From Actinomyces sp. oral taxon 171 str. F0337 (GTDB lineage: Bacteria; Actinomycetota; Actinomycetes; Actinomycetales; Actinomycetaceae): DNA of 64,000 nucleotides. Numbering within the stretch: the first letter of the stretch is position 1; every line of letters begins with the position of its first letter. Under the pieces are notes generated by a model. The model ran no database searches, was not told where the DNA came from, and was given only the letters and a program-made list of their open reading frames with translations. A program made the translations under genes and the position numbers. The DNA lies in the NCBI RefSeq assembly GCF_005696555.1, contig NZ_CP040005.1, positions 2,480,001-2,544,000 of the forward strand, read 5' to 3'. This document shows, one piece after another, positions 1-9,117 of the stretch.

Positions 1-2079
1 AACTCCGACGGCACCGAGCTGCCCGACATCGTCTCGGAGCTGGCCGCCAAGGTCTACGCCACCTACTTCGTGGGACGCGGCGACAACGCCTGGGCCGACG
101 CCCACCCCGAGGAGGCCACCCGGATCTTCCTCATGTCCGACCGGGTCGCCGCCACCGCCGACGGCCCCGTGAGCATCGACCTGCTGGCCTCCTGGTTCGC
201 CGACCAGGTCCGCCCCGACACCGGCTGCGACATCTCGCGCTGGTGGCAGGCCCACGACCGCACCACCGGCCAGGAGCTGCCCGCTTCCGCGTGGGGCATC
301 GAGGCCGACGGGCGCACGGTCACCGTGCACGAGGCCATCGCCGGGCACGTCTACACCGTCAGCTTCCTGGCGGTCCAGACCTGGGACCCCACCCAGATGT
401 ACAACTACCTCACCAACGGCTGGCACGATGACCCCACCCACGTCAAGGAGAAGCCCTTCGACGTGCGCCACGAGGCCACGTGGTCACACGTGCGCACCCA
501 CCTGAGTTCCTGGCTCTCCACGCACCCCGAGGTGGACGTGGTCCGCTTCACCACCTTCTTCTACCACTTCACCCTCGTCTACGGAGCCGACGCCACCGAG
601 CGCTACGTCGACTGGTTCGGCTACTCCGCCTCGGTGAGCGTCCCCGCCCTGGAGGCCTTCGAGGAGGAGCGCGGCTACCGCCTCAACGCCGAGGACTTCG
701 TCGACGCCGGCTACTACAACTCGCCCTTCCGGGTTCCCACCCGCGCCTTCCGCGACTGGATCGACTTCCAGCAGCGCTTCGTCTGCTCCCGGGTGCGAGA
801 GCTGACCGACGCCGTCCACGCCCAGGGCAAGGAGGCGATGATGTTCCTGGGCGACAACTGGATCGGCACCGAGCCCTACGGCGAGCACTTCGCCACCACC
901 GGCCTCGACGCCGTCGTCGGCTCCGTCGGATCGGGGGCGACCTGCCGGATGATCGCCGACATCCCGCACGTGCGCTACACGGAGGGCCGCTTCCTGCCGT
1001 ACTTCTTCCCCGACGTCTTCCACCCGGGCGGCGACCCCGTCACCGAGGCCAACCGCAGCTGGCTGGAGGCCCGGCGCGCCATCGTGCGCTCCCCCCTGGA
1101 CCGGATCGGCTACGGCGGCTACCTGTCCCTGGCCGTCGAGCACCCCGACTTCATCGACCGCGTCGAGCAGATCGTCGCGGAGTTCCGCGCCATCCACGAG
1201 CGTTCCGCGGGGCTGCGGCCGCTGACCCCCGGCTTCAAGGTCGCGGTCGTCAACTCGTGGGGCCGCCTGCGCTCCTGGATGACGCATATGGTCGCGCACG
1301 CGCTGTGGTACCGCCAGACCTACACCTACCTGGGGGTCCTCGAGGCACTGTCGGGTCTGCCGGTGGACGTGGAGTTCCTGTCCTTCGACGACGTGCGCGC
1401 CGGCCTGGCCCCGGACGTGAAGGTCCTCATCTGCGCGGGCGCCGAGGGCACCGCCTTCTCCGGGGGCGAGCAGTGGACGGATGCGGAGCTGGTGGCCGCG
1501 GTCAGCTCCTTCGTCACCGCAGGCGGGGGCCTCATCGGGGTGGGGGCTCCCAGTGCCCACCCCGCTCACGGGGTCACCTTCCAGCTCGCCGACGTCCTGG
1601 GCGTCGACCGCGAGGTCGGCTGGGGCCTGAGCACGCGCCGTCGTCCTCCCGACGTGCAGGAGCACTTCATCACCCGGGACCTGACCGGCGGCCTCGACGA
1701 CGGCGAGGGCACCCCCGACGTCGTCGTCACCAGCCCCGGTACCCAGGTGCTCGACGCCGCGGACGGTCAGGTCCGTCTCGCGGTCCACGAGCTGGGTCGG
1801 GGCAGGGCGGTGTACGCCACGGGACTGCCCTACAGCGCCCAGAACTCGCGGCTGCTGCACCGGGCCGTCTTCTGGGCCGCGGGCCGTCAGGAGGAGTTCT
1901 CCGACTGGGCGGCCCTCGACCCCAGGGTGGAGGTGGCCGCCTACCCCGATGGCCGCACCACCCTCGTCATCAACAACTCCCTGGAGCCCGTCACCACGAC
2001 GGTGCCGACGCCCCAGGGCCCCCGGACGGTCCGCCTGGAGGAAGGAGGACACCAGTGGCTCACCGCTGCGTCGCAGTGA
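1..2079 (+). CDS. lnpA: 1,3-beta-galactosyl-N-acetylhexosamine phosphorylase (GH112), 5' partial
   Basis: The reading frame is open from the first base and gives 692 residues, so only a short N-terminus is missing. The family cleaves Gal-beta-1,3-GlcNAc (lacto-N-biose) or Gal-beta-1,3-GalNAc (galacto-N-biose) with phosphate to galactose-1-phosphate and the free HexNAc in the cytoplasm. Family marks include the early RGDNAW stretch, GDNWIGTEPY near residue 284 (the region of the general-acid Asp), GYGGYLSLAVEHPDF, and a C-terminal segment with IGVGAPSA and a closing beta-sandwich-like tail. It heads an operon with an ABC sugar importer, phosphohexomutase, nucleotidyltransferase and GHMP kinase, which fits uptake and phosphorolysis of mucin core disaccharides. 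Whether lacto- or galacto-N-biose is preferred cannot be told from the sequence. Confidence 0.93.
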   Translation, partial: NSDGTELPDIVSELAAKVYATYFVGRGDNAWADAHPEEATRIFLMSDRVAATADGPVSIDLLASWFADQVRPDTGCDISRWWQAHDRTTGQELPASAWGIEADGRTVTVHEAIAGHVYTVSFLAVQTWDPTQMYNYLTNGWHDDPTHVKEKPFDVRHEATWSHVRTHLSSWLSTHPEVDVVRFTTFFYHFTLVYGADATERYVDWFGYSASVSVPALEAFEEERGYRLNAEDFVDAGYYNSPFRVPTRAFRDWIDFQQRFVCSRVRELTDAVHAQGKEAMMFLGDNWIGTEPYGEHFATTGLDAVVGSVGSGATCRMIADIPHVRYTEGRFLPYFFPDVFHPGGDPVTEANRSWLEARRAIVRSPLDRIGYGGYLSLAVEHPDFIDRVEQIVAEFRAIHERSAGLRPLTPGFKVAVVNSWGRLRSWMTHMVAHALWYRQTYTYLGVLEALSGLPVDVEFLSFDDVRAGLAPDVKVLICAGAEGTAFSGGEQWTDAELVAAVSSFVTAGGGLIGVGAPSAHPAHGVTFQLADVLGVDREVGWGLSTRRRPPDVQEHFITRDLTGGLDDGEGTPDVVVTSPGTQVLDAADGQVRLAVHELGRGRAVYATGLPYSAQNSRLLHRAVFWAAGRQEEFSDWAALDPRVEVAAYPDGRTTLVINNSLEPVTTTVPTPQGPRTVRLEEGGHQWLTAASQ

Positions 2080-2215
2080 GCACCCCTGTTCCACATCCAC
2101 TCTCCACTCACGGGCGCGCACCGACGACGCCGGCAACACCATGTCATCACCCCACCGCGCCCCCGCCCCTTCCGGCAGAAGCCGGGCCTTTTCAATGACG
2201 AAGAAGGAAGATCCC

Positions 2216-3508
2216 ATGAAGAAACACGCACTGGCCGCCTCGCTGCTCGCCTTCGCGATGCTCACCGCGGGCTGCTCGGCCACGACCGGCTCGTCCGGCT
2301 CGTCCTCATCCGGCGGCGTCATCCGCTACCTGCACCGCCTGCCCGACGGCGAGGGGATGACGAAGGTCAACGACATCGTGGCCCGCTGGAACTCCGAGCA
2401 CCCCGACATGAAGGTCGAGGCCACCAAGTTCGACGGCAAGGCCGCGGACATGAACGTCAAGCTGGAGAACGACGTCAAGGCCGGAACCGGCCCCTGCCTG
2501 GCGCAGGTCGGCTACGCCGAGATCCCCAAGCTCTACACCTCCGGCCTGCTGACCGACGTGTCCTCCCAGGCCGAGAAGTACAAGGACCACTTCTCCGAGG
2601 GGTCGATGTCGCTGATGACCGTGGGCAAGACGGTTGTCGGCCTGCCGCAGGACTCCGGTCCGCTGGTCTACTTCTACAACAAGGCCGCCTTCGACCAGCT
2701 CGGGCTGAAGCCGCCCACCACGAGCGCCGAGCTGGCCGAGGTCGCCAAGAAGGCGGCGGAGCAGGGCAAGTACGCCCTGGCCTTCGAGCCCGATGAGGCC
2801 CCCAACACTCTTGCGGGCCAGGCGGCGGCGGCCGGCGCCCAGTGGTTCAGCGCTGAGAACGACAAGTGGAAGGTCAACGTCTCCAGCCCGGAGACTGCCA
2901 AGGTCTCCTCCTTCTGGCAGGGGGTCCTGGACTCCAAGTCGGCCCTCGTGGCCAACCGCTGGGACGACGCCTTCGGCAAGGCGCTCGTCGACCAGCAGCT
3001 CATCGGCACCATCGGCGCAGCCTGGGAGGGCGCGCTCCTGGCCGACACCATGAAGGACTCCCCCAACGCCGGGTCCTGGGCGGTCGCCCAGCTGCCCGCC
3101 TTCGGGGACAAGGCCATGTCCGGTCCCGACGGCGGATCCGGCGTGGCCGTCCTCAAGGGCTGCTCCAACCCCGAGGGGGCCATGGCCTTCAACGACTGGT
3201 TCAACACCCAGGTCGATGACCTGGCCACCCAGGGACTGGTCCTGACCGCGAAGGCCCCGGTGAAGACTCCGCAGACCATCTCCACCTTCTTCGGTGGCCA
3301 GGACGTCTACGCCGAGTTCACCAAGGCCAACGCGGCCGTGAACTCCAAGTTCGGCTTCATGCCGACCTGGCCCTCCCTGGCGGACCCCATGACCAAGGCC
3401 GCCGAGGCGGCCGGGAAGGGGACCGGCAAGGTCGATGACATCTTCCAGGCGGCCCAGAAGACCTCTGTCAGCTCCCTGAAGGACGCCAACCTGCCCGTCG
3501 CCGAGTAG
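2216..3508 (+). CDS. Sugar ABC transporter substrate-binding lipoprotein
   Basis: A 430-residue extracytoplasmic binding protein of the carbohydrate (SBP_bac_1) class. The N-terminus MKKHALAASLL plus hydrophobic stretch ends in the lipobox LTAGC, so Cys20 is the predicted lipidated residue. The start was chosen because AAGGAAG lies just upstream and the signal peptide begins there; a longer in-frame extension reads through the intergenic gap. It follows the GH112 phosphorylase and precedes two permeases, so the likely ligand is galacto-N-biose or lacto-N-biose. No ATPase is encoded in the operon, so a shared MsmK-type ATPase elsewhere probably powers it. Confidence 0.92.
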   Translation: MKKHALAASLLAFAMLTAGCSATTGSSGSSSSGGVIRYLHRLPDGEGMTKVNDIVARWNSEHPDMKVEATKFDGKAADMNVKLENDVKAGTGPCLAQVGYAEIPKLYTSGLLTDVSSQAEKYKDHFSEGSMSLMTVGKTVVGLPQDSGPLVYFYNKAAFDQLGLKPPTTSAELAEVAKKAAEQGKYALAFEPDEAPNTLAGQAAAAGAQWFSAENDKWKVNVSSPETAKVSSFWQGVLDSKSALVANRWDDAFGKALVDQQLIGTIGAAWEGALLADTMKDSPNAGSWAVAQLPAFGDKAMSGPDGGSGVAVLKGCSNPEGAMAFNDWFNTQVDDLATQGLVLTAKAPVKTPQTISTFFGGQDVYAEFTKANAAVNSKFGFMPTWPSLADPMTKAAEAAGKGTGKVDDIFQAAQKTSVSSLKDANLPVAE

Positions 3509-3564
3509 GCGGTCGAGCACGGCCCACGGGCAGCCACCGGCACCACGATCGAAGTGAGAGCATC

Positions 3565-4557
3565 ATGAGCACGACGACAACGACAACGGGCGGTTCCTCC
3601 TCCCCCTCGTCACCGGATCGAGAACAGGCCTCTCCCGCCATCCGTACCACCTCGTTGCGAAAGCGCAGGGAGGCCCGGGCGGGTATCGGGTTCGTGGCCC
3701 CGTTCCTGGCCATGTTCGCCGTCGTCTTCCTCATTCCGATCGTGGTGTCGGTCTACCGGTCCTTCTTCCGCGACGTCGCCTCGGGCTCGGACCTCTACGG
3801 CGGCGGGGAGAAGGTGAGCACCTTCGTCGGCCTGGACAACTACGTCCAGGCGGCGGGGCAGCCCGCCTTCTGGAAGGGACTGGGACGGGTGCTGCTGTTC
3901 GGCGTGGTCCAGGTCCCGGTCATGATCCTGGTGGCCCTCGCCCTGGCGCTGGTGCTCGACTCCCTCCTGGTCAGGCGGGTGACGGTCTTCCGTCTGGGCT
4001 TCTTCCTGCCCTACGCGATCCCCGGGATCGTGGCCGCGATCATGTGGCTCTACATGTACAACCCCAGCTTCTCCCCCATCAATGAGCTGCTGGGACTGGT
4101 GGGCCTGAAGGTGGACTTCTTCGGAAGGAACATCATCTTGTGGTCCATGGCCAACATCACGACGTGGACCTTCACCGGGTACAACATGCTCATCTTCCTG
4201 GCGGCGCTGCAGTCCGTGCCCCGCGAGCTCTACGAGGCCGCCCGCATCGACGGGGCCACCGGGTGGCAGATCGTCCGGCGCATCAAGATCCCCATGGTCC
4301 GTTCCGCCTCGCTGCTGGCGGTTCTGCTCTCCATCATCGGGACCGTGCAGCTGTTCAACGAGCCCACCGTCCTGTACAGCCAGAACCAGTGGATGGGGCT
4401 GGACTACACGCCGATGATGATGGCCTACAACTCGATGACCGGTGCGCTCTCACCGTCCGGCTCGGGCCCGGCATCCGCGGTCTCCGTCCTCATCGCCCTG
4501 GTGGCCGGTGCCCTGGCCGCCCTCTACGCCCTCGTGCAGAACAGGATCGACAAGTGA
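3565..4557 (+). CDS. Sugar ABC transporter permease (MalF/UgpA type)
   Basis: A 330-residue inner-membrane permease with about six hydrophobic segments after a Ser/Thr-rich cytoplasmic N-terminus. The ATPase-contact (EAA) loop is visible as EAARIDGATGWQIVRRIKIP at about residues 222-241. It sits 56 bp after the binding protein and overlaps the second permease by 4 bp, so translation is coupled. With the next gene it should form the translocation channel of the disaccharide importer. Confidence 0.93.
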   Translation: MSTTTTTTGGSSSPSSPDREQASPAIRTTSLRKRREARAGIGFVAPFLAMFAVVFLIPIVVSVYRSFFRDVASGSDLYGGGEKVSTFVGLDNYVQAAGQPAFWKGLGRVLLFGVVQVPVMILVALALALVLDSLLVRRVTVFRLGFFLPYAIPGIVAAIMWLYMYNPSFSPINELLGLVGLKVDFFGRNIILWSMANITTWTFTGYNMLIFLAALQSVPRELYEAARIDGATGWQIVRRIKIPMVRSASLLAVLLSIIGTVQLFNEPTVLYSQNQWMGLDYTPMMMAYNSMTGALSPSGSGPASAVSVLIALVAGALAALYALVQNRIDK

Positions 4558-5417
4558 AGCCCACCGACACTCCTCGCTCGCTGCGCCCGTCGGTCCCCGC
4601 ACGGGCCGTGACCATCGCGGTCCTGGTCATCGTCCTGGCCTACATGCTCGGCCCGGTCTACTGGCTCATCGTCTCCTCCACCAAGTCCAACTCGGACCTG
4701 CTGACCTCCTCCGGGTGGTGGTTCTCCGGCCACAACAGCTTCTCCGCCAACTACAGCGCGCTCATGAGCTGGACCCAGGGGCTCTTCTGGCGCTGGATCC
4801 TCAACTCGCTGCTCTACTCGAGCGTCGCCGGGGTGCTGGGCACGCTTCTGTCGGTCGCCGCCGGCTACGGCCTGGCGAAGTTCGAGTTCGCGGGGCGGGG
4901 CGCCGTCCAGGTCGTCATCCTCTCCGGCCTGCTCATGCCCATCGCGCTGCTGACCATCCCGCTGTACCTGGTCCTCGACGCCGTTCACCTGACCAACACC
5001 GTCTGGTCGATCATCCTGCCGTGCTCGGTCAGCCCCTTCGGGGTCTTCCTGGGCCGCGTATACGCCGACTCCTCGGTGCCCAACGAGATCATCGACTCCG
5101 CGCGCATCGACGGGGCCAGCGAGATCCGCATCTTCTTCACCATCGTGCTGCGGCTGCTGGCGCCGGCGATGGTGACCATCTTCCTGTTCATCTTCGTGGC
5201 GACCTGGAACAACTTCTTCCTGCCGCTGATGACCATCAACTCCGCCGAGCTCAAGCCCGTCACCCTGGGGCTCTACGGGATGTCGACCTACTTCAACCCT
5301 CAGTACGGGGCGCTCCTCCAGGGCGCTCTTCTGGGCGTCATCCCCCTGATCGTGCTGTTCCTGGGCCTGCAGCGCTTCTGGCAGTCCGGCCTGGCCGCCG
5401 GCGCCGTCAAGGGCTGA
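4554..5417 (+). CDS. Sugar ABC transporter permease (MalG/UgpE type)
   Basis: A 287-residue permease. The GTG at 4554 is the chosen start because it overlaps the TGA of the preceding permease (GTGA) and leads directly into a short basic segment and the first membrane helix; the open frame extends far upstream but only as an out-of-frame shadow of that gene. The EAA loop is SARIDGASEIRIFFTIVL near residues 181-198, and the C-terminus ends LAAGAVKG as is usual for this family. It is the partner of the MalF-type permease. Confidence 0.92.
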   Translation: MKPTDTPRSLRPSVPARAVTIAVLVIVLAYMLGPVYWLIVSSTKSNSDLLTSSGWWFSGHNSFSANYSALMSWTQGLFWRWILNSLLYSSVAGVLGTLLSVAAGYGLAKFEFAGRGAVQVVILSGLLMPIALLTIPLYLVLDAVHLTNTVWSIILPCSVSPFGVFLGRVYADSSVPNEIIDSARIDGASEIRIFFTIVLRLLAPAMVTIFLFIFVATWNNFFLPLMTINSAELKPVTLGLYGMSTYFNPQYGALLQGALLGVIPLIVLFLGLQRFWQSGLAAGAVKG

Positions 5418-5504
5418 GTCCCTCCCGTCCCCAACGCCCTTCCCCTCCCCCTATCCACCTCGCCGCCCCGTCCCGGGCAACGGCGCCTCAGCAGAGGAAC
5501 CACC

Positions 5505-6923
5505 ATGATCCACTTCGGCACCGGCGGCTGGAGAGCCGTGATCGGCGACGAGTTCACCCGCGCCAACGTCAGGCTCCTGACCCAGGGGCTGGCCAACCGC
5601 ATCCTTCAGGAGGGCACGGCCGAGCAGGGCGTCGTCATCGGCTACGACCGCCGCTTCCTGTCCGACACCGCCGCCTGGTGGGCCATCGAGGTGCTCGTCG
5701 GCAACGGCATCCGGGTCACCCTCATCGACCGCCCCTCCCCGACCCCCACCACCATGTGGACGGTGCGCCGCCTGGGGGCCGCCTACGGGATGGCCGTGAC
5801 CGCCTCCCACAACCCGGCCCTGTACAACGGCATCAAGATCTTCCTGCCCGGCGGCCGCGACGCCGACCTGGGGGTCACCGACGAGCTCACCGCCTCCGTG
5901 CAGGGCCTGACGGATGCGGACGTGCGCAGCGTCGGGCCCCATGAGGCCCCCTCCAGCGAGCTCGTCACCATCCAGCGCTCCATCAACTGGTACCTGGACG
6001 CCATCATCGACAAGCTCGACACCGAGACCATCCGCCACGCCCACATGCACATCGTGCTGGACCCCATGTTCGGGGTCTCCGAGACGAGCCTGCAGACGAT
6101 CCTGCTGACCGCCCGCTGCCAGGTGGACGTCATCCACGACCGCCACGACCCCCTGTTCGGGGGCCGCATGCCCTCACCCACCGAGGGGACCGTCACCACT
6201 CTGCGCAACGCCGTCGTCGAGTCCGGAGCGGACCTGGGCATCGCCACCGACGGGGACGCGGACCGCCTGGGAATCATCGACGACACCGGCGCCTACCTCA
6301 CCCCCAACCAGGTCCTGGTCCTGCTCTACGACTACCTGCTGACCCGCAAGGGCTGGTCGGGGCCGGCCGTGCGCAACATGTCCACCACCCACCTGCTGGA
6401 CCGGGTCGCGGCCGCCCACGGGCAGGTCTGTCACGAGGTGCCCGTCGGCTTCAAGTGGATCAGTGCCAAGATGGCCGAGACCGGGGCCGTCATCGGGGGC
6501 GAGTCCTCCGGGGGCCTGACCGTGCGCGGCCACATCCCCGGCAAGGACGGGGTCTACGCCGGCTCCCTGCTGGTCGAGGCGGTGGCGGCCTCGGGCAAGA
6601 GGCTCTCCAAGCTCTACGCCGACATCGTGGCCCGCTACGGTGAGCTCGTCATGGTGGAGAACGCCTACGGCTTCACCTCCGAGCGGCGCGCCGAGCTGGA
6701 GGAGCGCATCTTCGACGCCCAGGACCTGCCCGCCTTCGCCCACAACGTCGAGCGCGTCTCCTGGGAGGACGGCTGCAAGGTCTACTTCACCTGCGGAGGC
6801 TGGGTGACGATCCGCTTCTCGGGCACCGAGCCGCTCCTGCGGGTCTTCGCCGAGATGCCCACCGGCGACGAGGCCCGGGCCACCGCGGCCGCCGTCGCGA
6901 GCCACTACGGCCTGAACGCCTGA
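5505..6923 (+). CDS. Phosphohexomutase (phosphoglucomutase/phosphomannomutase family)
   Basis: A 472-residue alpha-D-phosphohexomutase with the four family signatures in order: phosphoserine loop TASHNP near residue 101, metal loop DGDADR near 249, sugar-binding loop GGESSGG near 331, and phosphate-binding RFSGTEP near 436. Length is usual for bacterial members. It interconverts hexose (or HexNAc) 1- and 6-phosphates. In this operon it could turn glucose-1-phosphate or HexNAc-1-phosphate into the 6-phosphate for glycolysis or amino-sugar catabolism. GAGGAAC lies upstream of the ATG. The exact substrate is not decided by the motifs. Confidence 0.88.
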   Translation: MIHFGTGGWRAVIGDEFTRANVRLLTQGLANRILQEGTAEQGVVIGYDRRFLSDTAAWWAIEVLVGNGIRVTLIDRPSPTPTTMWTVRRLGAAYGMAVTASHNPALYNGIKIFLPGGRDADLGVTDELTASVQGLTDADVRSVGPHEAPSSELVTIQRSINWYLDAIIDKLDTETIRHAHMHIVLDPMFGVSETSLQTILLTARCQVDVIHDRHDPLFGGRMPSPTEGTVTTLRNAVVESGADLGIATDGDADRLGIIDDTGAYLTPNQVLVLLYDYLLTRKGWSGPAVRNMSTTHLLDRVAAAHGQVCHEVPVGFKWISAKMAETGAVIGGESSGGLTVRGHIPGKDGVYAGSLLVEAVAASGKRLSKLYADIVARYGELVMVENAYGFTSERRAELEERIFDAQDLPAFAHNVERVSWEDGCKVYFTCGGWVTIRFSGTEPLLRVFAEMPTGDEARATAAAVASHYGLNA

Positions 6924-6945
6924 GACGGGCGGGAGGAAGGATCCC

Positions 6946-7836
6946 ATGAGAGACGCGATCACTGACACGATGACCGCCGTTGCGACTGAGGCGGGCACTG
7001 AGACGGGGAATGAGACGGGGAACGACGCGGCGGGCCGCACCCGTGTCGCCGTCGTCCTGGCCCGGGGGCTGGGCACACGCATGCGGGCGAGCAGCGCGGC
7101 CGGCTCCGGCCTGACCTCCCAGCAGGCCACAGCCGCGGCCAGCGGCTACAAGGCCCTCATGCCCATCGGCGGGCACCGGCTCATCGACTACAGCCTCTCG
7201 GCCCTGGTCGACGCCGGGATCGAGCGGGCGGTCCTGGTCGTCGGCCCCGAGCACGAGGACTTCCGCCGCCACATCGATTCCCTGGATCTCACCCGGCTCA
7301 CGATTGACCTGGCCGTCCAGGTCAACCCCTTGGGGACGGCCGACGCCGTCCTATCCGCCGAGGCGGCCGTCGGCGAGGAGTGCTTCCTCATGGTCAACGG
7401 GGACAACTACTACCCCCGCCAGGTGCTGCGCGACCTGGCCCGCCACCGGGGCAACGCCCTGGCCGGTTTCGACCGCGCCGCCCTGGTGGCCGAGTCCAAC
7501 ATCCCCGCCGAGCGGATCGCCGCCTTCGCCATCGTGCGCGCCCGCGACGGTGCGCTGGAGGAGATCGTGGAGAAGCCCACTGCGGAGGTGGTCCGGGCCG
7601 CCGGAGCCCACGCCCCGGTGTCGATGAACGCCTTCCGGTTCACCCCTGAGATCTTCGCCGCCTGCCGGCGGATCGCCCCCTCGCCGCGCGGCGAGCTGGA
7701 GATCGTCGACGCCGTGCGCGCCCTGCCCGGTCCGGTCTGGGTCCTGGCGGCAACCGGAGGGGTCCTGGACCTGTCGCGGCGTGAGGACATCCGCGAGGTC
7801 GAGGCCCGCCTGTCCGGGACGGAGGTGTCGCTGTGA
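6946..7836 (+). CDS. Sugar-1-phosphate nucleotidyltransferase
   Basis: A 296-residue single-domain nucleotidyltransferase (GlmU/GalU-like GT-A fold). The nucleotide-binding loop is VVLARGLGTRM near residue 27, a variant of LAAGxGTRM, followed by a 20-residue insertion before the lysine of GYKALMPI. NGDNYY near residue 150 carries the metal-binding Asp, and VEKP near residue 207 is also typical. The start has a strong GGAGGAAGG site; an ATG eight codons later is an alternative. It lies between the phosphohexomutase and the GHMP kinase (4-bp overlap), suggesting it makes UDP-Gal or UDP-HexNAc from the 1-phosphates released by the operon. Substrate and nucleotide are inferred. Confidence 0.8.
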   Translation: MRDAITDTMTAVATEAGTETGNETGNDAAGRTRVAVVLARGLGTRMRASSAAGSGLTSQQATAAASGYKALMPIGGHRLIDYSLSALVDAGIERAVLVVGPEHEDFRRHIDSLDLTRLTIDLAVQVNPLGTADAVLSAEAAVGEECFLMVNGDNYYPRQVLRDLARHRGNALAGFDRAALVAESNIPAERIAAFAIVRARDGALEEIVEKPTAEVVRAAGAHAPVSMNAFRFTPEIFAACRRIAPSPRGELEIVDAVRALPGPVWVLAATGGVLDLSRREDIREVEARLSGTEVSL

Positions 7837-9098
7837 GTGAGGGAACGCACGGGGCGATGAGTGAGATGCCCGAGGAGACCGCGTGGCGGGTGCCCGGACG
7901 CGTCGAGGTCCTGGGCAAGCACACCGACTACGCCGGCGGCTCAGTCCTGGTCGGCGCCGTCGACCGGGCGATCACGGCGCGGGCGCGCCGCGTGGAGGGG
8001 TCGCCTGGGTCCCTGACCGCCACCACGGACGGCGGCGATCCGGTCACTCTGCGCGCCGGGGTGGCCCCGGGCCTGGAACCGGGCCACTGGGGCCGCTACC
8101 TTCACACGGTGCTGGACCGCCTCACCCTCAACTTCGGGAAGGGCGCCGCGGCCCACCTGTCCATCTCCTCGGACCTGCCGCCGGCCTCCGGGATGAGCTC
8201 GTCCTCCGCACTGGTGTGCGCCACGGCCCTGGCCCTGGCCTCCCTCAACGGCTGGGACGAGGATCCCCGGTGGATCGAGTCGATGCCCGACCGCCTGTCC
8301 CTGGCCGGCTACCTCGCCGCCGTGGAGGGCGGGCGGGCATGGCGGGACCTGCCGGGAACCAGCGGGGTGGGTACCCGTGGAGGGAGCGAGGACCACACCG
8401 GCATGCTGTGCGGTACCCGGGACCGGCTGCTCCTGGCCGAATTCGACCCGATGCGCGTCGAGCGGACCATCTCCTTCCCCTCCCAGTGGGCGCTCGTCGT
8501 CGGCGTGAGCGGGGTGCTGGCCCACAAGACCGGTGCAGCCCTGGAGGACTACAACCGTGGGCCGAGCACCGTCCAGACGGTGCTGGCCAGGTGGAACGAG
8601 ACCACCGGGCGCGCCGATGCCTCCCTGGCCGGTGCGGTCAGGCACCTGGTCGGGGACGCCACCGGCGAGCAGGCGGCCGGCGATCCCGCCCTGAAGGACC
8701 TGCTGAGGCTGTGCGACCCCGGCTACGAGAGGCAGCGGATCGAGCAGTTCCTCATCGAGTCCCTCGTCCTGGTTCCCGAGGGCGCCCGGCTGATCGCCGC
8801 GGCCGACCCCGGCATCGGCGAGGTCCTTGAGCGCTCCCAGGAGCTGGCCGACCGGGGCCTGTGCAACCAGGTGCCGCAGACCCGGCTCATGGTGTCACTG
8901 GCCCGTGAGGCGGGCGCCATCGGCGCCTCCTCCTTCGGCGCCGGGTGGGGCGGATCTGTGTACGCCCTGGTTCGGGCCGATGAGGCCGAGGGCTTCGCCG
9001 CGCAGTGGCTCCGGGCCTACCGGGACCGAGAGCAGGGCGCCGAGCAGGCAGCGGTGATCGTGACCAGGCCGGGGCCGGGGGCCTGCCGGCTGCTCTGA
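7833..9098 (+). CDS. Galactokinase-like GHMP sugar kinase
   Basis: A 421-residue GHMP-family kinase. The N-terminal sugar-binding signature reads GRVEVLGKHTDY (residues 22-33), where galactokinases have GRVNLIGEHTDY; the usual Glu is Lys29 and the Asn is Glu25. The ATP loop is PPASGMSSSSAL near residue 117-128, and a C-terminal glycine motif GAIGASSFGAGWGGSVYAL is present. The GTG start overlaps the upstream stop (GTGA), with GGAGG 8 nt before. In bifidobacterial GH112 operons the HexNAc is phosphorylated by NahK, an unrelated kinase; none is seen here. This protein may do that job, as the human GHMP kinase GALK2 does for GalNAc. Galactose as substrate is possible but redundant with Gal-1-P made by phosphorolysis. 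Confidence 0.8.
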   Translation: MSEGTHGAMSEMPEETAWRVPGRVEVLGKHTDYAGGSVLVGAVDRAITARARRVEGSPGSLTATTDGGDPVTLRAGVAPGLEPGHWGRYLHTVLDRLTLNFGKGAAAHLSISSDLPPASGMSSSSALVCATALALASLNGWDEDPRWIESMPDRLSLAGYLAAVEGGRAWRDLPGTSGVGTRGGSEDHTGMLCGTRDRLLLAEFDPMRVERTISFPSQWALVVGVSGVLAHKTGAALEDYNRGPSTVQTVLARWNETTGRADASLAGAVRHLVGDATGEQAAGDPALKDLLRLCDPGYERQRIEQFLIESLVLVPEGARLIAAADPGIGEVLERSQELADRGLCNQVPQTRLMVSLAREAGAIGASSFGAGWGGSVYALVRADEAEGFAAQWLRAYRDREQGAEQAAVIVTRPGPGACRLL

Positions 9099-9117
9099 GT
9101 GCCCCGACCGGCCGGGC

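Noticed and set aside
484..2322. 612-codon minus-strand frame opposite the GH112 gene
   Set aside because: It mirrors the coding strand of a well-recognised enzyme, has no family motifs and is a product of high GC content.
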